64,000 nucleotides of DNA from NCBI RefSeq assembly GCF_028682635.1, contig NZ_JANHLK010000001.1, positions 248,001 through 312,000 of the forward strand. The letters are read 5' to 3'. The first letter of the stretch is position 1; each line of letters begins with the position of its first letter. The notes beneath the pieces were generated by a model that was not told the origin of the DNA, made no database searches, and saw nothing but the letters and a program-made list of their open reading frames with translations. The position numbers were made by a program, and so were the translations under genes. This stretch comes from Pseudomonas putida. Its GTDB lineage: Bacteria; Pseudomonadota; Gammaproteobacteria; Pseudomonadales; Pseudomonadaceae. Shown in pieces: positions 16,285 through 24,633 of the stretch.

Positions 16285-17388
16285 TTAGCCCTCGGTTTCT
16301 GCGAGCAATTCGTTTTTCAGCTTCAGTGCTGTCTGCTCAATCAGAGAGAAATACCTTGCCCGTTCCTTGTCCTCTACGGGGGAGATGCCTTTGCGGTGCG
16401 AGCCTTTGTGGTACTTGAACTCGCCCTGCACCCCATACCTGAATCCTAAGCAGTTTTGTTTGTCTTCAAATCCCGCTTCGAACTGAACGATGTTAGGTGG
16501 ATTCTCGATTTGCTCGGATTTCCAGGAAATGTGCGTGATATAGAACCCACGCTGGCTGAGCTCTTTATATTCCTTGGATTGAACTAAGTTCTGACCACTC
16601 AACGCCATGCTGTGTACGACAGCGAACATTTCCATGCGCGCTTCGCTCTCAGCAGTGTCAAGATCGATGTCTAGGTTTTCATCGCTTTCTTCTGATCTAC
16701 GTAGAGATGAGACCTTCAGGTTCATGACATTTCGCAGCTTAAAGCCCGGTAGCTTCGAGATCAGGGACGTGAAAAACTTTGATCGCAGCTCTGGTGTAGA
16801 GAGTTCTGCCAGTTCGACTTTTTCTTGGGCTAAGGGGGCCTTTCTGCGCTGTTCCACACATTCTTTGATGGCCTCAACCACCCGTTTGGCTTTGTCCGTA
16901 GCGGGAAGTCGGACGACCGTTTTTCCGTTCTCCACTAGAAAATCGATTTTTGCCTCATTGCGTTCGCGCTGAAGAAGCTTGGCACGGTTGTGGTTGAACT
17001 CGTCGTATTCCACCTTTATGACATATCCACCTTCCCTACCGATGCGGTGTTTCACTTCCTCGTTCGGGCCAATGGTCTTCATGTAACTTTCAACGGCTTC
17101 TCTGATGTCGTCCAGAGCGATTTCTGAGTCGAACTGGATGTTCGTGGTCTTGTCTCTACGGCCCGGTGGTTCACGCTTGTCGACAATCGCTTCAATGTCG
17201 TGAAAGCCGTGTGGAATCATGGATATGTAGTCACAGATATCCTCTCGTTCGTCCTTAGCGGAACAGAATATCCCCCGATCGCGCAGCAATTCCCGAAGTA
17301 CTGACACGGTCATTCGCTGTTTCCCGGAAATCAGCAGATCGTAGATGTCGTTGTCGTTGGCGCTAAGATGATCCAGATATTCGTTCAT
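16285..17388 (-). CDS. Protein of unknown function with SAP-like N-terminus, second gene of candidate defence cassette
   Basis: A 367-residue charged, soluble protein of unknown family. Residues about 25-55 (TVSVLRELLRDRGIFCSAKD, then EREDICDYIS) resemble a SAP-type or winged-helix nucleic-acid binding motif, but the match is by eye only. A central Lys/Arg-rich helical stretch (RAKLLQRERNEAKIDFLV; KRVVEAIKECVEQRRKA) and a C-terminal mixed domain follow. The start ATG at 17388 overlaps the stop of the preceding gene (ATGA), so the two are co-translated. No transmembrane segment, ATPase loop or methyltransferase motif is visible. It plausibly recognises DNA or RNA for the nuclease-like partner (inference). 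Confidence 0.75.
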   Translation of the reverse strand: MNEYLDHLSANDNDIYDLLISGKQRMTVSVLRELLRDRGIFCSAKDEREDICDYISMIPHGFHDIEAIVDKREPPGRRDKTTNIQFDSEIALDDIREAVESYMKTIGPNEEVKHRIGREGGYVIKVEYDEFNHNRAKLLQRERNEAKIDFLVENGKTVVRLPATDKAKRVVEAIKECVEQRRKAPLAQEKVELAELSTPELRSKFFTSLISKLPGFKLRNVMNLKVSSLRRSEESDENLDIDLDTAESEARMEMFAVVHSMALSGQNLVQSKEYKELSQRGFYITHISWKSEQIENPPNIVQFEAGFEDKQNCLGFRYGVQGEFKYHKGSHRKGISPVEDKERARYFSLIEQTALKLKNELLAETEG

Positions 17389-18371
17389 GCCCAGGTACCT
17401 AAGTCGATTGAGGAGTACGTCGATTTAATTTCGATGATCGGCTCGTATCTAATAGCGAGTACGTACTCACTCAGGTCTGTGCTGCTCCCTGCTAGCCCCT
17501 CGATGTATTGTTGCTGGGACTTTTGGAACGTTGGCGATGAGTTAGGAACGGGGCTCAGCGTTTTGATGGTCACCTGTGTTCGTTCGTCCAGCAGTTCATA
17601 CTTGCGAAGGATGTCAATGAGGTAGGTGAACTCGTGGGTCGTTTCTCCCTTCCTAGAGTAGAAGACCACAATTTTTCGTTCGGCCTTTCCCTTGGGATCT
17701 CGGGCTTCGAGGATGATCACAGGAGAGGTCAAGGTCTCAAGCGTTGCGCCTTTTGCTTTTTTTACCTGAAGGTTGGCTTTACGCACTAATTGCGGATGGT
17801 AGAACGAGCAGTACTCCGGCCCAGGCAGCTCCGGATTCCGTTTGCCTCTCATTCTTTGGATCTCGTGGCTGACATTGTCGAGCCAGAAAATTTCTTTGGG
17901 CCCAAGGACGAAGAGCTTTTTGCCCTTAGGCAGATGCAGGCTCTCATTGGCAACAAAGGTCAGCGTGGTGTTGAAGTCTGCATCGTATTCGCCGTCATGG
18001 TTGTAGACGAAAAGCAGTCCGCAGATCGAATAGGTCACATCGTCATGCGCGTGCTTGTCTTGCCATTCAGCGCTCTTGTCCGCACACGCGGTTTGCTTCC
18101 CCAAGCTAATCAATGCGGATTTAATGGCTGGTGACTTGATCGACCCCTTTGCGTAGCTCTTCAGGTCGCAATGCACGTAGGTACGCTTCGCTGAATAGGG
18201 CTCATCGTAGTAGTAGACAACATCACAGGGGTGCGTAGTAACACCGTGTTCCTCTGTTGCCTCACAAGGCCAATCGTGGTTCGTCGGGCCGATCCTATCC
18301 CAGAAGAACTCTGCAAACAGCTCGCTGGCCAGGATTTCAGCTTGCCTGGCTATGTTGTCATTTTCAGCCAC
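17385..18371 (-). CDS. PD-(D/E)xK nuclease-like protein, first gene of candidate defence cassette
   Basis: A 328-residue protein. Residues about 12-75 carry the order expected for a PD-(D/E)xK nuclease core: a helix with Glu (ASELFAEFFW), then HPCDVVYYYD (Asp), then TYVHCDLKSYAKGS (Asp-x-Lys), then a Lys/Gln helix (KSALISLGKQT). The rest (about 110-328) is unassigned alpha/beta. The start is GTG 18371 with AAGGA about 10 nt upstream; no better internal start is seen. It heads a leftward operon of three overlapping or near-overlapping genes. The nuclease-like core with unknown partners, next to IS debris and a broken gene, is typical of phage-defence modules, but the family is not one I can name. 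Confidence 0.75.
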   Translation of the reverse strand: MAENDNIARQAEILASELFAEFFWDRIGPTNHDWPCEATEEHGVTTHPCDVVYYYDEPYSAKRTYVHCDLKSYAKGSIKSPAIKSALISLGKQTACADKSAEWQDKHAHDDVTYSICGLLFVYNHDGEYDADFNTTLTFVANESLHLPKGKKLFVLGPKEIFWLDNVSHEIQRMRGKRNPELPGPEYCSFYHPQLVRKANLQVKKAKGATLETLTSPVIILEARDPKGKAERKIVVFYSRKGETTHEFTYLIDILRKYELLDERTQVTIKTLSPVPNSSPTFQKSQQQYIEGLAGSSTDLSEYVLAIRYEPIIEIKSTYSSIDLGTWA

Positions 18372-18580
18372 GTACTCAGTGTCCTTTTTAGTGTTGGCAG
18401 TGTGTTGTTACGAGTGCTTCGATGGAGTGCTAGGTACGCCGTGGTCAGGTCAGGATGACCCTCTGGAGCTGGTCAACGCATATGGTAAGCAGGTAACCCT
18501 TAAGCCCCTCTGGCACGCCCTTATCGCTTGGAGTCGCCTCCAAATAATTTTTGCCTGATATTAGCACCGGGTTCAGCTTT

Positions 18581-18608
18581 TAATGACCCAGGTTCAAAAT
18601 CTAATGAA
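18581..18608 (+). repeat. Paired TAATGA repeats, 21-bp period, right flank of cassette
   Basis: TAATGAC at 18581-18587 and TAATGAA at 18602-18608, within two similar units that start with GGTTCA (18570 and 18591). The second unit ends at the cut in the response-regulator remnant. Same period and orientation as the pair at 15279-15306. Confidence 0.5.
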
Positions 18609-18702
18609 TCTCTATGCCGTAACTCTCGAGCAGACATTGGGTGGCCCTGAGCTGAAACGGATGGTCCTCCACCAGCATGATGCGCAGATTGTCGTTGATC
18701 AT
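18601..18702 (-). pseudogene. Response regulator receiver domain, truncated after 33 codons
   Basis: From ATG 18702 the frame reads MINDNLRIMLVEDHPFQ and then LRATQCLLESYGIEIH before a stop at 18601. This is the exact start of a CheY-like receiver domain (first beta strand plus acidic Glu-Asp pocket) and its first helix; the remaining four fifths are gone. The break coincides with the right-hand TAATGA repeat unit and the change in base composition. The likely explanation is insertion of the accessory segment into a response regulator gene next to dgt. The fragment cannot be functional. Confidence 0.8.
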
Positions 18703-18840
18703 GGTGTTCACGCTTCTTCTGTCGGAACGATAGGCGTGATTGTTTCCCGACAGCCGCCGCGCATTCGATCAGTGCACTCGACAGGCGTTGTAGGGGGATT
18801 CGGTGTTGCTTGAATGTTTTTGGATTTTCAGGACTGATCG

Positions 18841-18863
18841 GCCATTACCGAGGGGGTAATGGC
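18841..18863 (-). terminator. Possible terminator after dgt
   Basis: Perfect 9-bp stem GCCATTACC (18841-18849) with GGTAATGGC (18855-18863), 5-nt loop, 18 nt beyond the dgt stop codon. No T-run follows on the leftward strand, so termination efficiency is uncertain; it could also be an operator. Confidence 0.45.
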
Positions 18864-18880
18864 TGATCTATCGCTTGTCG

Positions 18881-20209
18881 TCAGTGGCTGGAACGACCGG
18901 TCATTTCCAGGGCCATGTGGCTGGCGTAGCTGTCGGTCATGCCGGCGATGAAATCGATCATGCGCAAAAACGAGTTGTGCAGAGGGCCGTTCGGATCGGG
19001 TGCATTGTTGCCCAGCAGGTCGAGCACCCGCCGGCTCTTGAAGGACGGCGTTCGACCGTTGTGCTGCTCCAGTGCGGCACCGCAAAAAGCATTGAGCAGA
19101 ATTTCCAGGGTGGTATAGGCACCGATCTCATGCAGGGTCTTGCGCTTGTCCTGGAAGATCTTCTGCCGCGCCATGTCCTTGGCATTGAGCACACAGCGTT
19201 TGGCCGGGCCGTGCATGTGCTCCACCAGGTCACCCGCCAGGGTGCCGGCCAACAGCGCATCCTGCTGCTCGACAAAGGCGCGGGCCGCGGCATTGGTCAG
19301 GTGTTCGATGGCCTTGCCGCGCAGGATCGCCAGTTTGCGCCGCCGCGAATCCTGCGGGCCGAGCAGGCGATAGGTTTGCGGCAGATCGTCGCCCACCAGG
19401 TCCAGTAACAGCGACTCGACTTCGGCATACTCCAGCAAGTCCATTTCCAGGCCGTCTTCGAGGTCGATCAAGGCGTAGCAGATGTCATCGGCGGCCTCCA
19501 TCAGGTACACCAGCGGATGGCGCGCCCAGCGCTGCTCCTCCAGTTGCGGCAGGCCAAGTTTTTGCGCGATCTGCTCCAGCAGCGGCAGCTCGCTCTGGTA
19601 GCAACCGAACTTGTGTTTCTTGTACCCCAGCGAGTCGGCGTGCCTGGCCGTCCATGGATACTTCAGGTAAGTGCCCAGGGTGGCGTAGGTCAGCCGGGTT
19701 CCGCCGTCGAACTGGTGGTACTCAAGCTGGGTCAATACCCGAAAGCCCTGGGCGTTGCCTTCGAAGTTGAGGAAGTCATTGCGTTGCGCTTCGCTCATCG
19801 CATCCAGCCAGCCGCGCCCCGCGGCCTGCTGGAACCAGTGCCGGATCGCGTCTTCGCCGGAATGGCCGAAGGGTGGATTGCCAATGTCATGGGCCAGGCA
19901 GGCCGATTGCACCACCATCCCCAGGTCACTGGGATCACACCAGTCGGGCAGGGCGCTACGGATGGTTTCGCCGACGCGCATGCCCAGTGAGCGGCCGACG
20001 CAACTGACTTCCAGCGAATGGGTCAGGCGCGTGTGGATATGGTCGTTGCTGTGCACGGGATGAACCTGGGTCTTGCGCCCCAGACGGCGGAACGCCCCCG
20101 AGAAAATGATGCGGTCATGGTCTTTGTGAAAAGGACTGCGGCCCAGTTCTTCCGGGCTGTGCAGGGGCTTTCCGAGGCGTTCGCGGGTAAGCAGGGTAGG
20201 CCAATCCAA
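18881..20209 (-). CDS. dgt: Deoxyguanosinetriphosphate triphosphohydrolase-like protein
   Basis: A 442-residue HD-superfamily dNTPase. Metal ligands are visible in [11 protein letters not shown], in [20 protein letters not shown] (HD motif) and in the downstream [17 protein letters not shown]. Length and motif spacing fit the type-2 dGTPase/SAMHD1-like family, which hydrolyses dNTPs to nucleosides and tripolyphosphate. The EAL gene lies 68 nt upstream on the same strand. It is a conserved Pseudomonas core gene and marks the chromosomal side of the junction with the accessory region. Related dNTPases can starve phages of nucleotides, but nothing here ties it to the neighbouring cassette. Confidence 0.93.
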   Translation of the reverse strand: MDWPTLLTRERLGKPLHSPEELGRSPFHKDHDRIIFSGAFRRLGRKTQVHPVHSNDHIHTRLTHSLEVSCVGRSLGMRVGETIRSALPDWCDPSDLGMVVQSACLAHDIGNPPFGHSGEDAIRHWFQQAAGRGWLDAMSEAQRNDFLNFEGNAQGFRVLTQLEYHQFDGGTRLTYATLGTYLKYPWTARHADSLGYKKHKFGCYQSELPLLEQIAQKLGLPQLEEQRWARHPLVYLMEAADDICYALIDLEDGLEMDLLEYAEVESLLLDLVGDDLPQTYRLLGPQDSRRRKLAILRGKAIEHLTNAAARAFVEQQDALLAGTLAGDLVEHMHGPAKRCVLNAKDMARQKIFQDKRKTLHEIGAYTTLEILLNAFCGAALEQHNGRTPSFKSRRVLDLLGNNAPDPNGPLHNSFLRMIDFIAGMTDSYASHMALEMTGRSSH

Positions 20210-20277
20210 GGCTGGTTCGCTCCGTCAGGGGACTGATCGGCTAGCTTCCCGGTTCGCAACGCTGCCTGCAAGCGTCA

Positions 20278-21441
20278 CTACAGCCCGACCGCGTCGATAT
20301 CGATGAGCAGCAGGCGTTCGCCGTTGTCGAAAAATTGTCCGGCGGTGAGGCAGTACTGATTGCTGGTGGCGTCGCGGTAGGTGTTGGAGAGGGTCAGCTG
20401 CGGCTCCTCACAACCCTGCGCCAGCAGGTGATAGAAATACGGGCGCCAGGACCAGTTATGGCCCAGGTAGCGGTTGTCGGCGACCCAGCCGTTGTTGCGC
20501 CATTCCAGGTTGGGCGTCAACTGCGTGCCGTGACGGTCGCACTGATAGAAACGCAGCAGCCAGGGAAAGGCATCCAGTTGTGGCAGGGCACTCAGGGGCG
20601 CGCAAGTCTGTGCCCAGTGCTGCAGGATCGCCATCAGTTCGCCCAGTTGTTGGCGCATGATCATCAGGCGACCGCGTTCGGCCAACTTCTGCTGCACATA
20701 GCGCTGGCGCAGGTGGGCAAAGCGCTCGACGAAGGCATCGGCGGCAAAGAAATCCGCTTGTGCCCGGGCAAACAGAAACCCCTGGACATAACGTGAGCCG
20801 CACTCCAGGGCAAAATTCAGTTGCGCTTCGGTTTCCACACCTTCGGCAATGATCCAGCACCCGGTTTTTTCCGCCATTTGTGCCAGCGCCTTGACCACGT
20901 CACTGCTGGGGCCCCCCAACGCGGCTGCCTGGAACAGGCGCATGTCGAGCTTGAGGATGTCTGGCTGCAGCGCCAGTACCCGATCGAGCTGGGAGTAGCC
21001 GGCGCCGAAATCATCGATGGCAATCCGTGCGCCGGCTTGCCGGTAACGCGCCACTACCTGTGCCAGGCGCTGGATGTCGCCACCCAGTTCGGTAATTTCG
21101 AAAACGATGCGCTGCGGATCTATTCCGTGCTTTTGCAGCTGACCAAGACTTGGCAAGGGTTGGTCCGGGCGCAGGCGGCTGATCCAGCGGGGGGAAATGT
21201 TCAGGCTGAGAAACCAGTCGCCAGGCGCTTCGTGCAGGCGACTCAGGGCGTTATCGCGCAGCTGACGGTCGAGGCGACGCAGGGCGACGGCGTTGGTGCG
21301 GGGGGCGGCGAACAGCGGCCCCACCGAGGCGAGTTGGCCGTCGGCCTGACGCAGTCGGCCCAGGGCTTCCACGCCGGCGATACGGCCGGTGGCGGTATCG
21401 ATGAACGGCTGAAAGCAGGCGAGCGGTTGCCCGTCGATCAC
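20278..21441 (-). CDS. EAL-domain cyclic-di-GMP phosphodiesterase
   Basis: A 387-residue protein with an N-terminal EAL domain (about residues 5-245): GVEALGRLR (EAL signature), LNISPRWIS, FEITELGG, AIDDFGAGYSQLDRV, ILKLDMRLF, WIIAEGVETEAQL and VQGFLFA. All main metal and catalytic positions look intact, so it should hydrolyse c-di-GMP. The C-terminal 140 residues are an unassigned domain with many Trp/Tyr. I place the start at GTG 21441, behind a strong AAGGAGG 4 nt away; an upstream GTG at 21486 would add 15 residues but lacks a ribosome site. Soluble, cytoplasmic. Confidence 0.9.
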   Translation of the reverse strand: MIDGQPLACFQPFIDTATGRIAGVEALGRLRQADGQLASVGPLFAAPRTNAVALRRLDRQLRDNALSRLHEAPGDWFLSLNISPRWISRLRPDQPLPSLGQLQKHGIDPQRIVFEITELGGDIQRLAQVVARYRQAGARIAIDDFGAGYSQLDRVLALQPDILKLDMRLFQAAALGGPSSDVVKALAQMAEKTGCWIIAEGVETEAQLNFALECGSRYVQGFLFARAQADFFAADAFVERFAHLRQRYVQQKLAERGRLMIMRQQLGELMAILQHWAQTCAPLSALPQLDAFPWLLRFYQCDRHGTQLTPNLEWRNNGWVADNRYLGHNWSWRPYFYHLLAQGCEEPQLTLSNTYRDATSNQYCLTAGQFFDNGERLLLIDIDAVGL

Positions 21442-21496
21442 AAGGCCTCCTTGGATGGATCTTGTTGTTGGATAAAGCCTGGTCACCGGGTAGGCG

Positions 21497-21536
21497 CGCA
21501 GGATCGAACCCCTCGATAGAGAGGTTCGATCCTGCG
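21497..21536 (-). terminator. Strong hairpin after yqjDEK-like operon
   Basis: A 14-bp perfect stem (CGCAGGATCGAACC at 21497-21510, complement at 21523-21536) with a 12-nt loop, between the YqjK-like gene and the EAL gene. No U-run follows, so it may stabilise or attenuate rather than terminate. Confidence 0.5.
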
Positions 21537-21570
21537 GTTACTGCAAGAATGTAGCCAGATACTGACAGGG

Positions 21571-21915
21571 TCAGTGTTTACGCGAAGAGCCTTGCATGAC
21601 CAGCTTGACCAGAGGCCCCAGCGTGGTGCCCAGACGGATGAGCCGGGTCAGGCTGCCCAGGCCTGCGCCGCTCCGCGTGCCCTTGCCGGTCAGGAAGCCC
21701 AACAAGGTAACGGCCGCCACGCCCCACAGAGGTGCATGCTTGATGCCGAACCCATCGTGCAGGTTCTGGCCCATGCCACGCAGCCGATGCAGGGGTTGCA
21801 GCAGTTGCCCGGATTCGTGACGGATTTCCTGGCGATGCATTTCCATGCGCAGGCGGATCAGTGCCTTGCGCATTTCCGTGCGTGAGCTGTTTCGAGGCAG
21901 TTCAGGCAGGTTCAT
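21571..21915 (-). CDS. Conserved hypothetical protein, YqjK-position gene
   Basis: A 114-residue basic protein. The N-terminal half is helical and charged (RTEMRKALIRLRMEMHRQEI). A short hydrophobic segment (APLWGVAAVTLLGFLTG, about residues 66-82) and a Gly/Leu-rich tail follow. It overlaps the holin-like gene by 4 nt (ATGA) and is third in an operon whose order matches enterobacterial yqjD-yqjE-yqjK. Function unknown; probably membrane-associated. Confidence 0.8.
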   Translation of the reverse strand: MNLPELPRNSSRTEMRKALIRLRMEMHRQEIRHESGQLLQPLHRLRGMGQNLHDGFGIKHAPLWGVAAVTLLGFLTGKGTRSGAGLGSLTRLIRLGTTLGPLVKLVMQGSSRKH

Positions 21916-22301
21916 GGCAGCAGGCGCTCCCGATCATTGGCCAATTCTTCCAACGTGCCATGGAAGGGCGAGGATTCATCGAAGATTGCCGCTCTCAGGC
22001 GTATCCCGCAGAACACGCAGGCAAGGGTGTAGAACACGCACAGTGAGATGATGGCGGGCAGGCGATAGGTGTCCCAGAACACGATCAACACCAGTGTCGA
22101 CAGCCCAACCAACAACAATAACGCGAACACCAGCGCCAGGCCGGCAAACAGCAACAGGCTTACGGTGCGGGCCTTTTGCTCCTGCAATTCGATACCGAAC
22201 AGTTCGACGTGACTGTGCAGCAACCCAAGAACGGCGGCGCCGAGGCGTCGCGGTGAGGAACTGGCGCCCGTCCCGGACGAGCCGATTTCATCGATCGCCA
22301 T
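21912..22301 (-). CDS. Phage-holin-family / YqjE-like membrane protein
   Basis: A 129-residue protein with a cytoplasmic amphipathic N-terminus (LGAAVLGLLHSHVELFGIEL) and two strong transmembrane segments (VSLLLFAGLALVFALLLLVG and the next, LPAIISLCVFYTLACVF). This is the architecture of the actinobacterial-holin-X/YqjE family. ATG 22301 lies 2 nt after the DUF883 stop codon, so it is coupled to it. The family is associated with stationary-phase membranes; lysis activity is not implied. Confidence 0.83.
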   Translation of the reverse strand: MAIDEIGSSGTGASSSPRRLGAAVLGLLHSHVELFGIELQEQKARTVSLLLFAGLALVFALLLLVGLSTLVLIVFWDTYRLPAIISLCVFYTLACVFCGIRLRAAIFDESSPFHGTLEELANDRERLLP

Positions 22302-22303
22302 GA

Positions 22304-22618
22304 TCAGCGCCGGGTTGCCAGCAAGCCAATGAGGAAACCCACGCCGGCGGCAATACCGACCGATTGCCATGGGTTGGCCTGGACATAGTCCTCGGTGGCG
22401 GTCACGGCAGCCTTGCCGCGTTCGCGCAGGGAGTCTTCGGTCAGTTTCAGGGTTTCCCTTGCACGCAGCAGACTGTCGTGGATCTGGTCGCGCAATTCAT
22501 CGGCCTGGTCACCGGCCAGGGAGGCGGTGTGTTCCAGCAACCGTTCGGTATCGCTGACCAGTGTCTGAAAATCGCTCATCAGGATTTCTTGAGCAGTCTT
22601 TGCCTTGATGCTGGCCAT
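22304..22618 (-). CDS. DUF883 family protein (ElaB/YqjD-like, ribosome-associated membrane protein)
   Basis: A 104-residue protein with a long charged helix (SDTERLLEHTASLAGDQADE and following) and a C-terminal anchor that ends in the DUF883 signature YVQANPWQSVGIAAGVGF followed by a short Leu-rich segment and Arg-Arg. E. coli YqjD and ElaB of this family bind ribosomes at the membrane in stationary phase. ATG 22618 has GGAG 8 nt upstream. First gene of the three-gene leftward operon. Confidence 0.9.
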   Translation of the reverse strand: MASIKAKTAQEILMSDFQTLVSDTERLLEHTASLAGDQADELRDQIHDSLLRARETLKLTEDSLRERGKAAVTATEDYVQANPWQSVGIAAGVGFLIGLLATRR

Positions 22619-22878
22619 TGGTGATCTCCATAAGTGGCGTCTGAATCGTTCGAGTATGAGCCTTGTGCGAAGGTTCAGTACAAATGACTGGTACAACTTT
22701 TGCTGTGTCGTGGTGCGTCGGCTCGCGCCGTTGCGCTGTTGCTGGGCAAGATTCCAGTAAAACCTTAACTCAAACAATCAAAACCCGCGCAAATGTCCCG
22801 GTCGTGATTGGCCTTGATGAACCCCGTGCTTCAAAACGGTTCATCGGGAGAGACCTGTTCGATTCGACAAGTCTCAAC

Positions 22879-22895
22879 TTGGTGCATGGATTGCC
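22879..22895 (+). promoter_or_regulatory. Possible sigma-54 promoter of the ammonium transporter gene
   Basis: GG at 22881 and GC at 22893 have the invariant GG-N10-GC spacing in TTGGTGCATGGATTGCC, and TTGC matches the -12 box. The -24 box TGGTGC deviates from TGGCAC. It lies about 50 nt upstream of the start codon. Sigma-54/NtrC control is usual for amt genes, but no clear NtrC site was found nearby. Confidence 0.35.
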
Positions 22896-22945
22896 CGCGC
22901 GAACTGCTTTGGTGCTTTTTTTCAGCCTTAAGGTCTGCCAAATCC

Positions 22946-24154
22946 ATGGAAAATCTGCAAAGCGCTGTGGACACCCTGGTTCATAGCTCCAATACATTGT
23001 TCATCCTGATCGGTGCGGTCATGGTGTTGGCCATGCACGCCGGCTTCGCCTTCCTGGAAGTCGGGACGGTCCGGCAAAAAAACCAGGTCAATGCCCTGTC
23101 GAAAATCCTCAGCGACTTCGCCGTTTCCACACTGGCTTACTTCTTTATAGGCTATTGGATTTCCTACGGCGTCACCTTTATGCAACCGGCGGCCGTGATC
23201 AACGCCGATCACGGCTATGGCCTGGTGAAGTTTTTCTTCCTGCTGACCTTTGCCGCGGCGATCCCGGCGATCATTTCCGGGGGCATCGCCGAGCGTGCCC
23301 GGTTCGTTCCGCAATTGTGCGCGACAGCGTTGATCGTGGCGTTCATCTATCCCTTCTTCGAGGGCATGATCTGGAACGGCAACCTGGGTCTGCAGGCCTG
23401 GCTGCTGGAGCGCTTTGGCGCCAGCTTCCATGATTTCGCCGGTTCCGTTGTCGTTCACGCCATGGGCGGTTGGCTGGCGCTGGCGGCGGTGCTGTTGCTT
23501 GGGCCACGCAATGGGCGTTATCGCGAAGGGCGGCTGGTGGCGTTCGCGCCGTCGAGCATTCCGTTCCTGGCGTTGGGCTCGTGGATTCTCATTGTCGGCT
23601 GGTTCGGCTTCAACGTGATGAGTGCGCAAACCCTGCAAGGGGTCAGCGGGCTGGTTGCGGTGAACTCGTTGATGGCCATGGTCGGCGGCACGATGGCGGC
23701 GCTGATCGTCGGGCGCAATGACCCGGGCTTTCTGCACAACGGGCCGCTGGCCGGTCTGGTGGCGATCTGTGCTGGCTCCGACCTGATGCATCCGGTGGGT
23801 GCGCTGGTCACCGGTGCCATTGCCGGGGCGCTGTTTGTCTGGTGCTTTACGGCCGCACAAGGCAAATGGCATATCGATGACGTGCTGGGGGTGTGGCCGC
23901 TGCATGGTCTGTGTGGCGTCTGGGGCGGGGTAGCCTGCGGCATCTTCGGCCAGGCGGCCTTGGGCGGGTTGGGCGGTGTGAGCATCGTCAGCCAGTTGAT
24001 CGGCACGGCACTGGGTGTGGTGGTAGCGCTGGCCGGTGGTTTTGCGGTGTATGGCCTGATCAAGGCATTCCATGGTTTGCGCCTGAGCCAGGAAGAAGAG
24101 TATTACGGCGCGGACTTGTCGGTGCACAAGATCGGCGCCGTCAGCCAGGATTAG
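22946..24154 (+). CDS. amt: Ammonium transporter (Amt family)
   Basis: A 402-residue inner-membrane protein with 11 predicted transmembrane segments. Amt signatures include MHAGFAFLEVGTVRQKN, the Phe gate region, FAGSVVVHAMGGWLALAAV with the first pore His, and VWPLHGLCGVWGGVACGIF with the second pore His. ATG 22946 is chosen because it begins the usual periplasmic N-terminus (MENLQSAVDTL); 46 in-frame upstream codons look non-coding. No glnK is adjacent, unlike the main amtB locus, so this is probably a second transporter or a signalling paralogue. Confidence 0.9.
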   Translation: MENLQSAVDTLVHSSNTLFILIGAVMVLAMHAGFAFLEVGTVRQKNQVNALSKILSDFAVSTLAYFFIGYWISYGVTFMQPAAVINADHGYGLVKFFFLLTFAAAIPAIISGGIAERARFVPQLCATALIVAFIYPFFEGMIWNGNLGLQAWLLERFGASFHDFAGSVVVHAMGGWLALAAVLLLGPRNGRYREGRLVAFAPSSIPFLALGSWILIVGWFGFNVMSAQTLQGVSGLVAVNSLMAMVGGTMAALIVGRNDPGFLHNGPLAGLVAICAGSDLMHPVGALVTGAIAGALFVWCFTAAQGKWHIDDVLGVWPLHGLCGVWGGVACGIFGQAALGGLGGVSIVSQLIGTALGVVVALAGGFAVYGLIKAFHGLRLSQEEEYYGADLSVHKIGAVSQD

Positions 24155-24226
24155 CCGTGGTTCATTGGCTCGACGACATTTCGGGGCGGGCCTAGAATAA
24201 GCACTCAATTTCTTGGTAGAGCGCTC

Positions 24227-24463
24227 ATGCTTCCTGAATGTCAGCTGTTCGGCACTCTCGGGTGTCATCTCTGTGAAGTGGCCGAAGCCATGTTGATGGA
24301 GTTTGTCGAGCGTGGCCTGCTGGTGGAACTGGTGGACATCGCTGACGACGAATCCTGGTTCGCCGCCTACAGCCTGCGCATCCCGGTGTTGCGTCGGGTC
24401 GATACCGGCGCGGAACTGGGTTGGCCCTTCAGTGCCGACGAAGTGGTTGCCTTCCTGGGTTAA
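24227..24463 (+). CDS. Glutaredoxin-like (DUF836) thioredoxin-fold protein
   Basis: A 78-residue small protein with a glutaredoxin-type CxxC (GTLGCHLCEVAEAM, about residues 11-16), a cis-Pro loop (LRIPVLRRVD) and a C-terminal helix. It matches the DUF836/YruB-like family of short thiol-disulfide proteins in length and layout. Cytoplasmic; partner unknown. Followed by the LexA-box region. Confidence 0.85.
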   Translation: MLPECQLFGTLGCHLCEVAEAMLMEFVERGLLVELVDIADDESWFAAYSLRIPVLRRVDTGAELGWPFSADEVVAFLG

Positions 24464-24541
24464 ACGGTTTTGTGGGTGGACAGGTTCCGCCCGTCGAACT
24501 TTAGAGCCGATCCCCTTGGCTTAATCGACGCTATTCGGATA

Positions 24542-24557
24542 CTGTATGCGCATACAG
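24542..24557. promoter_or_regulatory. LexA (SOS) box
   Basis: CTGTATGCGCATACAG is a perfect 16-bp palindrome of the CTG-N10-CAG type with the TATG...CATA core expected for gamma-proteobacterial LexA. It lies 77 nt upstream of the GTG start of the 102-residue gene at 24634, in the position of a repressed promoter. Confidence 0.85.
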
Positions 24558-24633
24558 TTATTCGGATTGCTGTCCTGCTGCCGTTGATTTTTGGCGTTGG
24601 GCGGGGCAACTCCGGGCGTGAGGGGGATGAGTC

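Noticed and set aside
18356-18367. TGTCATTTTCAG, identical to the first 12 bases of Tn402/Tn5053-type inverted repeats
   Set aside because: It lies in the first codons (AENDN) of the nuclease-like gene, the following bases diverge, and no matching second end or tni genes are present.
18881-20209. dgt as a fourth member of the candidate defence cassette
   Set aside because: Although dNTPases can act in phage defence, dgt is a core gene with normal composition, separated by about 500 nt and a gene remnant, and is found at this kind of locus without the cassette in pseudomonads.
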